From Korarchaeum sp964519515 (GTDB taxonomy: Archaea; Korarchaeota; Korarchaeia; Korarchaeales; Korarchaeaceae), in the NCBI GenBank assembly GCA_964519515.1, contig CAZFIJ010000082.1, positions 1 through 22,196 of the forward strand: DNA of 22,196 nucleotides, read 5' to 3'. A program made the translations under genes and the position numbers. The notes under the pieces were generated by a model. It was given only the letters and a program-made list of their open reading frames with translations. It was not told the origin of the DNA and ran no database searches. Shown here piece after piece: positions 13,927-20,753 of the stretch. How positions within the stretch are numbered: the stretch's first letter is position 1; the number at the start of each line of letters is the position of its first letter.

Positions 13927-15059
13927 GTCACTACCTCCTCTAACATATCTCGCTTCAATGCTTCCTTTATCTCTAGAGCGATCCTCCTACCCACGCTCAT
14001 CTGAACCCCCCAGAGGTCCTCTGAGTAAGGGGTGAACTTCACACCGGGGGAGCCCGGGACCCTAACGCTCACATCGTAAACTACTATGTCCTCATGAGGT
14101 GGGCCAGGTAGCACTACGCTCTGGAGGGCGAATGGCCCTATGACTCCAGGTGGGCATAGCTCTCTAGCTGCTCTCACGAACCTCTCAGCTAATTCGAAAG
14201 CCCTCTCCAATAGGGACTCCCTTATCGTGCAAGCTACGTGCCCCACCTCTATATTCCTGACCTCCAGGTATCTCAAAGCTTCGAGTTGTTGCGTAACTGG
14301 AAGCCTCACTATACCATCTATATTAGTCTGCCTCCTCATATCTATCCCTAGAAGCTCGATCTCACCATCTAGAGGTGAGTAGAAGAAGTTGAAGTTGAAA
14401 TAAGCTCCTATCAAGAGCTCCTCTATGACAGCTTCATCTAATGCTTCCTCACTTATCAAACCCCTCTTTAAGAGCTCCTTAGATCTCTCCTCGAACTCCT
14501 CAGGCGAGGATACTATGAAGAAAGCTCTCTCATAACCTCTAGCTGCTTCAGATACTTTGACTATAACTGGCCTATCTATCTCATCAGGACCCCTGAATAT
14601 CCTGGGGTGAGGTATACCAGCTCTCTCCAGCAATACGTACTGATTCAATTCGCCTCCTCTCTCCTCTACTTTGAGTAAGTACCTATTCCCGAATATAGGT
14701 AAGCGTAGCGAGTTCTCTATCGCTTCATAACCTACGTACACGCACAAACCTCTGTGAGGTATCAAGATAGTATTCCTCTTCCTGATCTCCTCTTGCACTC
14801 TCTCATTGATGACATCTCGGAACTTATCGAGGACTATGACTTCATCGATTATCCCGACCCTCCTCCCGAACCTCTCCCTCGAGATGTAGTACTTCGAGTA
14901 AGTCCTCTCCCTACCCCTCTGGCATATGACTAGAGTCCTCAGACCCTCATCCTTCGCTCCTCTGCATACTTCTAGTGCGGAATGAGTCCCTAAAACGCCT
15001 ACCGTCAGATCTCGCTCTGAGTAACTCTCGAGGATGCTCGCTATCTCCACTCTTACCAT
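13923..15059 (-). CDS. purP: PurP-family protein with degenerate ATP-grasp loop (copy A)
   Basis: The 378-residue paralogue is the first gene of the pair. It retains the N-terminal motif RGRERTYSKYY (about 48-58) and the following GIIDEVIVLDKF segment of PurP. The HGSF motif has become HRGL (102-105). The glycine-rich ATP loop (GAKGGKGYF in copy B) is SEAARGYERAFF (170-181). The late SARIVAGTN segment is also altered (VRVPGSPGVKF). ATP binding is therefore doubtful. PurP paralogues are common in archaea and some have no proven role. Translational coupling to copy B and the reciprocal pattern of motif loss suggest the two act together. Transcription probably starts at a TATA box about 29 bp upstream, next to a 14-bp palindrome. 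Confidence 0.85.
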   Translation of the reverse strand: MVRVEIASILESYSERDLTVGVLGTHSALEVCRGAKDEGLRTLVICQRGRERTYSKYYISRERFGRRVGIIDEVIVLDKFRDVINERVQEEIRKRNTILIPHRGLCVYVGYEAIENSLRLPIFGNRYLLKVEERGGELNQYVLLERAGIPHPRIFRGPDEIDRPVIVKVSEAARGYERAFFIVSSPEEFEERSKELLKRGLISEEALDEAVIEELLIGAYFNFNFFYSPLDGEIELLGIDMRRQTNIDGIVRLPVTQQLEALRYLEVRNIEVGHVACTIRESLLERAFELAERFVRAARELCPPGVIGPFALQSVVLPGPPHEDIVVYDVSVRVPGSPGVKFTPYSEDLWGVQMSVGRRIALEIKEALKRDMLEEVVT

Positions 15060-15068
15060 CGAGTGAGC

Positions 15069-15095
15069 TCATCGTACGATGATTAAAAGTTTAAG
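15069..15095 (-). promoter_or_regulatory. purP promoter: TATA box with 14-bp perfect palindrome
   Basis: The TATA box (minus strand CTTAAACTTTTAATC, 15081-15095) is centred about 29 bp before the ATG at 15059. TCATCGTACGATGA (15069-15082) is a perfect palindrome between TATA box and start codon. This is where a repressor would block initiation. A regulator such as the HTH-PRTase protein in this block is a candidate binder; that link is inferred. Confidence 0.5.
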
Positions 15096-15115
15096 CCATG
15101 AGCCTCGGAGCTACC

Positions 15116-15127
15116 TGATTTTATGTT
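15116..15127 (+). promoter_or_regulatory. TATA box of the thiamine-binding protein gene
   Basis: TGATTTTATGTT lies about 25 bp before the ATG at 15146. It is divergent from the purP promoter, with about 20 bp between the two TATA elements. Confidence 0.4.
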
Positions 15128-15145
15128 AGGACATCGAGTACTCAT

Positions 15146-15436
15146 ATGCTCATAGTGGAGATAGCCGTGGATCCCATAGGCACGGGCTCCCCTAGCGTCG
15201 GGGATTACATAAGGAGAGTAGTTGAGGTAGTGAGGAGGAGGGGGTTGAAGCATTGGGTCGGGCCCATGGGTACCTCAATCGAGCTATCCAGCTTTGAGGA
15301 GCTAGGGGAACTCCTTCGAGATATACACGATGAGCTCCATAAACTGGGGGTCATGAGGATCGTGACAGCTGTGAGGATTGATGATAGGAGGGATAAGGGA
15401 ATAGATATGGATTATAAAGTGAGGAGAGTTAGCTAA
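15146..15436 (+). CDS. thiamine-binding protein, MTH1187/YkoF type (DUF77)
   Basis: The 96-residue protein starts MLIVEIAVDPIGTGSPSVGD. It continues with RVVEVVRRRGLKHWVGPMGT and SIELSSFEELGELLRDIHDE, the pattern of the MTH1187 family (PF01910), including the G-x-G-x-P-S-V and the G-P-M-G-T-x-I-E segments. The fold is ferredoxin-like and members form tetramers; several bind thiamine or related pyrimidines. It is transcribed divergently from the purP pair. The IMP-linked intermediate AIR also feeds thiamine pyrimidine synthesis, so the neighbourhood makes sense, although a shared role is not shown. The family assignment is firm; the ligand is presumed. Confidence 0.82.
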   Translation: MLIVEIAVDPIGTGSPSVGDYIRRVVEVVRRRGLKHWVGPMGTSIELSSFEELGELLRDIHDELHKLGVMRIVTAVRIDDRRDKGIDMDYKVRRVS

Positions 15437-15470
15437 AGACCTCAAGTTTCCCGAGAGGTCCCTCTAGTGT

Positions 15471-16124
15471 TCAAAAGATCACTCTCACTTCCTCCCCCTC
15501 CCCACCAGATGTCTCCATTATGAACTCTAGAGTCAAGGAAGCAGCTCTCTTGAGGAGGGAAGCGTCCACTCCAGGGACTCCAGCTGCTACTATGAGTACA
15601 TCTCTCGTCTCCTGAGTTATCATAGTCCTCACACTATCTCTGTGAGGATATAGGAAGATTGGGCCATCTTCATCAGCTAAAACTGGCTCCCCTCCTGATA
15701 AAATCTTCTCTCCACCTCCTATCGGCTTGAAGACTTCTTTAGGCTCAGCTAACCTCAGCTCCAATTTCCCCCTCACTTTACCCAGGTCGTAGAGGCCTAT
15801 CGGCACTAAAGTGATAGCGCTAGCAGCGTTCCCAGAGTCTACTACGCTATTTATAGAGGGTAGCCCTTCCTTCAGGATCCTCCTGACGAGAGCTTCGCTA
15901 CTAGGCCTCACTTTAGTTGGATCTATCCCTATCCTCCAGTAGAAGTCCCTGTACGCTCTGACTACTGGATCTTCCTTCAACCCCTCCAGAGTGTACTTCC
16001 TCCTCACTTCCTCGACAGCTAGCTCTATGACCTTCCTCCCGGACTCCCTGACCTCCACCCCTCTGACACTCGAGAAAGCTATCGAGATACCGAGAGCTCT
16101 AGCTTCCTCTCTCAGCTCTATCAT
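15471..16124 (-). CDS. free-standing B3/4 domain protein (PheRS editing-domain-like)
   Basis: The 217-residue protein matches the B3/4 domain family (COG3382), with the core VVRAYRDFYWRIGIDPTKVR, RPSSEALVRRIL and INSVVDSGNAASAIT at about 54-103. In phenylalanyl-tRNA synthetase the B3/4 domain removes wrongly attached tyrosine from tRNA. Free-standing versions may edit mischarged tRNA in trans or bind small ligands. The part after residue 120 contains a GGEPVLADEDGPIFLYPHRD segment that is also family-typical. A TATA box at 16145-16156 lies about 27 bp before the ATG, and GGGGAG just before the start could act as a ribosome site. The adjacent genes give no direct hint. Confidence 0.82.
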   Translation of the reverse strand: MIELREEARALGISIAFSSVRGVEVRESGRKVIELAVEEVRRKYTLEGLKEDPVVRAYRDFYWRIGIDPTKVRPSSEALVRRILKEGLPSINSVVDSGNAASAITLVPIGLYDLGKVRGKLELRLAEPKEVFKPIGGGEKILSGGEPVLADEDGPIFLYPHRDSVRTMITQETRDVLIVAAGVPGVDASLLKRAASLTLEFIMETSGGEGEEVRVIF

Positions 16125-16144
16125 ACTCCCCTAATCGGATCCCC

Positions 16145-16156
16145 TATTATTTAAAT
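16145..16156 (-). promoter_or_regulatory. TATA box of the B3/4-domain gene
   Basis: On the minus strand ATTTAAATAATA is centred about 27 bp before the ATG at 16124, the usual archaeal spacing. Confidence 0.5.
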
Positions 16157-16218
16157 CATGCTAAATTGTACTAAAAAGAGAGTAGAGCTTTAAGCCTCCA
16201 TAGATATCTATTTCATAT

Positions 16219-16360
16219 TCATTTCGAGCTACTGAACTGCCAGCACCTTACTAGATGACCTCCCCCTATATCTACAAGCTCGGGCTCCCTGCTCTTACAC
16301 AACTCAATCACATATGGGCATCTCGTAGCTAATTTGCATCCTGGAGGGGGATTAACTGGG
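16219..16360 (-). pseudogene. C-terminal fragment of an oligopeptide/dipeptide ABC transporter ATPase
   Basis: The minus strand reads SPVNPPPGCKLATRCPYVIE, then LCKSREPELVDIGGGHLVRC and WQFSSSK before TGA at 16219-16221. This is the oligo_HPY tail of DppD/DppF/OppF-type ATPases, with its paired cysteines (C-x6-C, C and C) that form an iron-sulfur or metal site in relatives. Everything upstream (Walker motifs, signature) is missing. At about 16345-16360 the sequence passes directly into a racemase-like fragment on the opposite strand. The gene has lost its 5' part through a deletion or inversion. Confidence 0.72.
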
Positions 16361-16480
16361 CTCGCTGCTGATGTTCAGAGGGAGACTGGAATCTTCACTA
16401 TAGATCCGACGGGAGCCGCTATAAAAGTAGCTGAGGCTTTAATTAAGCTGGGGATGACTGGTATCCCATATAGGAGGTGA
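16346..16480 (+). pseudogene. C-terminal fragment of an Asp/Glu/hydantoin racemase
   Basis: The frame reads GLTGLAADVQRETGIFTIDP, then TGAAIKVAEALIKLGMTG and ends IPYRR-stop at 16478-16480. This is the C-terminal end of the Asp/Glu/hydantoin racemase family, where a G-x-A-G-x-A/T-G-L motif normally containing the second catalytic Cys precedes the D-V-Q-R-E segment. That Cys region and the whole N-terminal domain are absent. The stop codon lies inside the ribosome site of the next gene, so the fragment is the tail of a former operon partner of the NicX/M29-like gene. A short product from a TTG at 16334 is conceivable but would be inactive. Confidence 0.7.
16473..16480 (+). promoter_or_regulatory. 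strong Shine-Dalgarno site overlapping the racemase stop
   Basis: GGAGGTGA lies four bases before the ATG at 16485 and contains the racemase stop codon. It is one of the strongest ribosome sites in the window and suggests that the gene was translated as a downstream cistron. Confidence 0.6.
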
Positions 16481-16484
16481 GATC

Positions 16485-17531
16485 ATGTGTCCCATGGGCT
16501 TAGATCTCGAGCTAGCTGTAGCAGCTCTGAAGCTCGTTAGGGACGTCATGAAAGTGAGGGAGGGAGAGGAAGTAGTGATAACTGCGGATACTGGCAGTGA
16601 CTGGAGAGTAGCCGAAGCTACAGCTCAAGCAACTGCTCAGTTGAATGCGAAGCCGATAGTAGCATGGTACATGTCGCCCCCAGGTGTGGGGAAGGCTGCA
16701 GATCCCCACATACCCTTAAAAGCCTTGAAAGCTCTTTTGAGTGAGTCAGACGTCTGGATAGAGTTCAATAAATCTTGGCTGCTCTATTCAACACCTTATG
16801 AGAGTGCTATGAGCGTAGGTAAGGTCCGTTACATATGCTTAGTTGGGATGGATGCTGATATGGCCGCTAGGACCATAGGGAGGGTGAAAGTCCCCCTCCT
16901 CTACGAGTTCCAGAGGAGGTTAGCTAGGATAACGGGGGAATCGAGGCACATGAGGATAAAAACGCCAACTGGAACTGATGTAGAGTTTGAGAATGATAAG
17001 GAGAGGCCCGTGCTCGTTGAAGGAGAGGTCGAAGGGCCCGGGGAGTACATGCTCTTCGGTCAGGTAGATTGGGCCCCAATAGAGGATAGCATAAATGGAT
17101 CTATAGTATTCGATGGATCTGTATGGCCTCCATCTGAGTTAGGCCTCCTCAGGAATCCCATAAAGCTGCACGTTAGAGAGGGGACTATAGTCAAGGTGGA
17201 GGGAGGGAGCGAGGCTAGGGTCTTCGAAGCTTGGCTAAAGTCCTTCAACGACCCTAATATGCTAAAGATAGCTCACCTATCCTATGGGTGCAATCCCGGA
17301 GCTAAGCTCACTGGGAACATATTAGAGGATGAGAGAGTATGGGGTGCTGTGGAGTGGGGAATAGGATACCAATCCCCTACGTTCAAGGGTAAACTGGGCC
17401 AAGCTTCATCTCATACAGATGGGATATGCCTCTCACCGACAGTGATAGGGGATGGGGAGAGGATAATAGAAGATGGGGAGTTCGTACACCCTGAGCTAGT
17501 AGATCTCACGAGGAAGTTGAGGTACGGATGA
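16485..17531 (+). CDS. M29 aminopeptidase / NicX-type dioxygenase-like metalloprotein (COG2309)
   Basis: The 348-residue protein resembles the COG2309 group, which joins thermophilic M29 aminopeptidases with 2,5-dihydroxypyridine 5,6-dioxygenase (NicX). Visible family features are REGEEVVITADTGSDWRVAE near the start and TPTGTDVEF in the middle. A C-terminal metal-site region contains KIAHLSYGCNPGAKLTGN, DERVWGAVEWGIG and a S-H-T-D-G motif near residue 316. Enzymes of this group bind a metal through Glu, His and Asp side chains. Whether this one is a peptidase or a ring-opening oxygenase cannot be told. The association with a racemase fragment and a peptide-transporter fragment suggests a former amino acid or peptide use cluster. 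The strong ribosome site supports the ATG at 16485. Confidence 0.75.
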   Translation: MCPMGLDLELAVAALKLVRDVMKVREGEEVVITADTGSDWRVAEATAQATAQLNAKPIVAWYMSPPGVGKAADPHIPLKALKALLSESDVWIEFNKSWLLYSTPYESAMSVGKVRYICLVGMDADMAARTIGRVKVPLLYEFQRRLARITGESRHMRIKTPTGTDVEFENDKERPVLVEGEVEGPGEYMLFGQVDWAPIEDSINGSIVFDGSVWPPSELGLLRNPIKLHVREGTIVKVEGGSEARVFEAWLKSFNDPNMLKIAHLSYGCNPGAKLTGNILEDERVWGAVEWGIGYQSPTFKGKLGQASSHTDGICLSPTVIGDGERIIEDGEFVHPELVDLTRKLRYG

Positions 17532-17636
17532 CTTCTTTCCAAAATTCACTATTTTAGATCGGAATATTCAATCCAGGACTCTAGTTATGTATTTCGGGGG
17601 CTCAGTAGCTTCTTCGATCGATAGGCTCAGTAAACT

Positions 17637-17649
17637 CTTTTATTTTAAT
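17637..17649 (+). promoter_or_regulatory. TATA box of the nitroreductase-DUF6092 operon
   Basis: CTTTTATTTTAAT is centred about 30 bp before the ATG at 17673. A short or leaderless transcript is expected. Confidence 0.5.
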
Positions 17650-17672
17650 ACACTTAATCTTCTAGGGTCTCG

Positions 17673-18203
17673 ATGGATTTGCCTGATAGAGCTGCAACAG
17701 TTTTCGAAGTGATCAAGGGTAGGAGGAGCATTAGAGATTTTGATGCTAAGGAGATACCTGACGAACATTTGAGGATCATATTAGAGGCTGGGATTTGGGC
17801 TCCGAGTGGAAGTAATATGCAGCCGTGGGAGTTCATTCTGATTAAAGATAGGGAGCTATTGGAGAGGATAAAGCTCTTCTCTCCCGGGCTCTTCGGCAAG
17901 CCCGTAGCTATGGTAATTATATGCATAAACAGGAAGATATCAGAGAGAGCTGGGAAGCTTGGGGATCTTATGCCAGTTATGGATATCTCTATGGCGGCTG
18001 AGAATATGATGTTAATGGCTTACGCTTTGGGGATAGGATCATGCCCAGTAGTATCCTTCAATAAAGCTGCTTTGAGGGAGCTCCTCAACATCCCCTCTCA
18101 TATCGATCCTATGCTTATCGTGACGCTCGGCTACCCTAAGGAGATGCCCAAACCCCCGAGGAGGAGGCCTCTGGAGGAGGTGGTACACGTTGACGGATTC
18201 TAG
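17673..18203 (+). CDS. nitroreductase-family flavoprotein
   Basis: The 176-residue protein has the nitroreductase fold signature. KGRRSIRDFD at 15-24 binds the FMN phosphate, and APSGSNMQPWEF at 43-54 lies at the flavin. The distal part has MAAENMMLMAYALGIGSCPV and VTLGYPKE, where conserved Gly and Arg/Lys residues complete the FMN site. Members are homodimers that use NAD(P)H and FMN to reduce quinones, nitro compounds or flavins; some have specialised biosynthetic roles. The length is at the short end of the family. A DUF6092-type gene overlaps its end by 14 bases, so the two are probably co-translated. The substrate is unknown. Confidence 0.88.
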   Translation: MDLPDRAATVFEVIKGRRSIRDFDAKEIPDEHLRIILEAGIWAPSGSNMQPWEFILIKDRELLERIKLFSPGLFGKPVAMVIICINRKISERAGKLGDLMPVMDISMAAENMMLMAYALGIGSCPVVSFNKAALRELLNIPSHIDPMLIVTLGYPKEMPKPPRRRPLEEVVHVDGF

Positions 18204-18495
18204 CAGGAAGTTGATTGAGGATCCGCACTTTAAACTCCTCTCCTTCTTGATAAGCAGCGCTAGAGGGTGCGTCGATGAACCAGAGCTCTACGGATCCTTG
18301 AGATTGATAGATGCAGCTTCCAGACTCATAGACGTAATGGAAGAGGAGGGGCTAGTTAACGAGGATCTCTTGAAGTTGAGGGATCTAATAAGAGAGAAGA
18401 TGGACCTCATTATGTACGATGAGACTGGCTTCATAGAATTCCTGGAGAGGGCATCCCTAGAACTAGCTAAGATCGTCAAGAGAGTCGAGAAGTAG
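18190..18495 (+). CDS. DUF6092-type small helical protein
   Basis: The 101-residue mostly helical protein starts at a TTG inside the end of the nitroreductase gene. It contains LLSFLISSARGCVDEPELYG and SLRLIDAASRLIDVMEEEGL, a pattern I associate with DUF6092 proteins of archaea, of unknown function. The overlap with the nitroreductase makes an operon partner or subunit likely. There is no signal peptide and no obvious catalytic motif apart from the single conserved Cys in S-A-R-G-C-V-D-E-P. An alternative start at a TTG (18211) would shorten it by seven residues. Confidence 0.65.
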   Translation: MTDSSRKLIEDPHFKLLSFLISSARGCVDEPELYGSLRLIDAASRLIDVMEEEGLVNEDLLKLRDLIREKMDLIMYDETGFIEFLERASLELAKIVKRVEK

Positions 18496-18547
18496 CGATA
18501 TCCGAGCATAAGAGGTCAGGCTCGAATGCCTCATCACCGAACAGCTC

Positions 18548-18558
18548 CCTTTAAATTG
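18548..18558 (+). promoter_or_regulatory. TATA box of the serpin gene
   Basis: CCTTTAAATTG would place transcription near 18577-18583, upstream of both possible serpin start codons. Confidence 0.45.
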
Positions 18559-18596
18559 ATTAGCTGAGATTTTCAGATGCAAAAGCTAGAATCCCG

Positions 18597-19871
18597 ATGC
18601 TCCCAATCGGCATTAAGTTCGGAGCTGATCGAAGGAAATGGAAACCGTTATATCGTTTCGGGAGGAAATCATTAGGTGAGAAGTTGAGTAAGAGTTCGAT
18701 CAAGTTTTTAGCGGTCCTTCTCCTCCTCATCATGGGCGTTCTAATGCTATATGAGAGAAAGCCCAGCGTTGTGGTAGCGAGCCCTCTCGATTCTTACACT
18801 GATTTCTCAATGGATCTCACCTCCAAGATCGGGCTCGGGGAGAGGAACACGGCTGTCTCCCCTTATAGTGTTTACATCGCCCTCCTCATGCTGACTGAGG
18901 GGACTGGGGGCGATACTAAGGAAGAGCTCATGAAAACGATGAGGATCTCCTCCTTAGACGATGCTAGAAATTGGTTCAATGCGAGCATTAGGAGATTCAC
19001 TGATGTAGAGGGAGGGGCTAGAGCTGAGATAGCTGACAGCATCTGGGTGAAAAAGGGATTTCCGGTCAATAAAAATTATTTAGAAGTAGTTAAACGGTAC
19101 TATCTCGCTGAAGTACTCAGCTTCAGCGATCCAGTTGATGCGGCACTGAGGATCAATGAGTGGGTCTTCAATAAGACTGAAAAGTTGATAGATAGGGTAG
19201 TAGAGGAGCTAGATCCCAGGACCGTGATAGTGCTCGTCAATACGCTCTACTTCAAGGCGAACTGGACGACTCCGTTTGAGGGAGTTGAGGAAGGAGATTT
19301 CCACTCCCCAGATGGGACGAAAATAGCTAGCTATCTCAGGGGGCGAGTTAGGGCTAAGTACTTAGATGCTGAGGATTATATAGCTCTAGCTCTCAGCTAC
19401 GAGGGTACTGATGTCAAGTTCGTCGTCCTCATGCCTAAAAACGATCTCAAGGGATTTTTGAGTGATATTGGAAGGGAAAAGCTACTAGAGATATTCGATA
19501 AGCTCTTCAACTCAACTGAGAGCGAGATAGACCTATATCTGCCGAAGTTCGATATAGATAGCGGTCCCCTAGAGCTCAATGACTTGCTGATCTCTATGGG
19601 CGTGAGGAAGGTGTTCATCGAAGGGGAAGCTGATCTAAGCCCTATGGTGGAGGGAGATGAGAAGTTATGCGTCGATAAAGTGCTACACAGGGCTAGGGTG
19701 AAAGTGGATCTCTACGGGACTGAAGCTGCAGCTGCGACAGCTGTAGTGATAAGGTTGACAGCTTTGCCCTCTCAGGAGATCTCAGTGAGGATAGACAGAC
19801 CCTTCGCCTTCTTCCTAGTGGATCCGGAGAATAAAGCGGTCATCTTCGCTGGGAGCTTCGTCTCTCCATAA
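18597..19871 (+). CDS. membrane-anchored or secreted serpin
   Basis: The 424-residue protein has a hydrophobic segment at about 37-53 followed by a full serpin domain. NTAVSPYSVYIALLMLTEGT and NTLYFKANWTTPFEG are serpin core motifs. The hinge of the reactive loop is at 374-382, G-T-E-A-A-A-A-T-A, with small residues as required for loop insertion, so inhibition of a protease is expected. The loop continues VVIRLTALPSQE before RIDRPFAFFLVD. Counting from the hinge puts P1 near Thr388, but the loop appears about three residues longer than in alpha-1-antitrypsin, so specificity cannot be called. The frame opens at ATG 18597. A TTG at 18684 with GGTGAG just upstream would give a more typical signal peptide. 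Likely target: an extracellular or envelope serine protease. Confidence 0.92.
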   Translation: MLPIGIKFGADRRKWKPLYRFGRKSLGEKLSKSSIKFLAVLLLLIMGVLMLYERKPSVVVASPLDSYTDFSMDLTSKIGLGERNTAVSPYSVYIALLMLTEGTGGDTKEELMKTMRISSLDDARNWFNASIRRFTDVEGGARAEIADSIWVKKGFPVNKNYLEVVKRYYLAEVLSFSDPVDAALRINEWVFNKTEKLIDRVVEELDPRTVIVLVNTLYFKANWTTPFEGVEEGDFHSPDGTKIASYLRGRVRAKYLDAEDYIALALSYEGTDVKFVVLMPKNDLKGFLSDIGREKLLEIFDKLFNSTESEIDLYLPKFDIDSGPLELNDLLISMGVRKVFIEGEADLSPMVEGDEKLCVDKVLHRARVKVDLYGTEAAAATAVVIRLTALPSQEISVRIDRPFAFFLVDPENKAVIFAGSFVSP

Positions 19872-20053
19872 CTTATTTTTGAGCTTACAGCCAAGGGAAT
19901 CGCATTCTTACTGAGGGTTGCGTAACTCAGAATCCATTCTTTGCTCATCTGAATAGCTTAACTGAGTTCTAATGACTCTCGACCCCTCTGATAAAACAGC
20001 TGAAACGATCGTCTGTCCTCAATATCGCCTTCTTCTAGGGAGTCATTGAGGTT

Positions 20054-20515
20054 TCAATAGATGTCCTTCAGGCGGAGTATCCTCGCACCATGCTTACTGC
20101 TGTACTCCCTGACCTCCTCGCGTAGGAGATGCTCGTCCTCCGAGAGTAAGTCCAAAGACTCGCTCAGAGATAGGGACAAATGTATCGCATCGGAAGCGTA
20201 GAGATTCAGTTCAAAGATAAGATCTTTCGCTAGCTCAAGGTTTCTAGAGACTGGGACTATTTGAATTAGACCTAGATCCGCGAGCTCTCTTAACAGGGCG
20301 AGTGCATCATCTATCTTACTCCTCGGATACCCTGCTTTTTTCAGACCTCTCGCTACCTCTAAAAGAACCCATTCCGACATTAGGAGGGCTATTCTATTGT
20401 GAAGGACATCATCCCGAAGTTTCAATGCTTCCTCCTCAAATATCTCCCCTCTCTTGAACCACTTAACTATTACACAAGAATCAGTGACGATCCTAAGCAA
20501 CGTCCTCCTCCTCAT
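20054..20515 (-). CDS. vapC: PIN-domain ribonuclease toxin
   Basis: The 153-residue PIN protein has its first Asp in RIVTDSCVIVKWF, the Glu in VLLEVARGLKKAG, the third acidic residue in LYASDAIHLSLSL and the final acidic cluster in LLSEDEHLL. All catalytic positions are present, so it should be an active Mg-dependent ribonuclease when free of antitoxin. The ATG at 20515 overlaps the RHH antitoxin by 23 bases. A TTG at 20500 would give MLRIVTDS, closer to the usual PIN start, with an 8-base overlap. It is the second cistron of a leaderless vapBC operon. Confidence 0.87.
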   Translation of the reverse strand: MRRRTLLRIVTDSCVIVKWFKRGEIFEEEALKLRDDVLHNRIALLMSEWVLLEVARGLKKAGYPRSKIDDALALLRELADLGLIQIVPVSRNLELAKDLIFELNLYASDAIHLSLSLSESLDLLSEDEHLLREEVREYSSKHGARILRLKDIY

Positions 20516-20738
20516 GGGAGGATATAATAGCTTCTGTAACGCTTGGAAGTGCTTCAGTTCCCTCCCTTATGCTTTCAAATCTTTTTTTGAGCTCCTCTAC
20601 TTTATAATAACTGATTAAGAGCTTGAGAGCTTGAGTGAACGCCTCGGTCTTGCTGCTGAAATACCCCTCTTTCACGAGCCTCTCTACCTCCCGAACGACT
20701 CTCTCATCCAATCTGAGGTTCACCTGAACTTTGGCCAC
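20493..20738 (-). CDS. vapB: ribbon-helix-helix antitoxin
   Basis: The 81-residue protein starts MAKVQVNLRLDERVVREVER at a GTG. It continues LVKEGYFSSKTEAFTQALKL, a textbook ribbon-helix-helix DNA-binding domain. Residues about 45-81 are a charged helical tail for toxin binding. It overlaps the PIN toxin gene. A TATA box at 20761-20768 lies inside an inverted repeat and sets transcription at about 20740, so the mRNA is essentially leaderless. This fits the GTG start, which has no ribosome site. The operon diverges from the antitoxin-toxin-antitoxin operon to its right. Confidence 0.85.
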   Translation of the reverse strand: MAKVQVNLRLDERVVREVERLVKEGYFSSKTEAFTQALKLLISYYKVEELKKRFESIREGTEALPSVTEAIISSHEEEDVA

Positions 20739-20753
20739 ATATCTTTACGTAAG

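Noticed and set aside
18577..18675. Short frame starting MQKLESRC upstream of and overlapping the serpin start
   Set aside because: It has 32 codons in another frame and no motif; it is probably chance.
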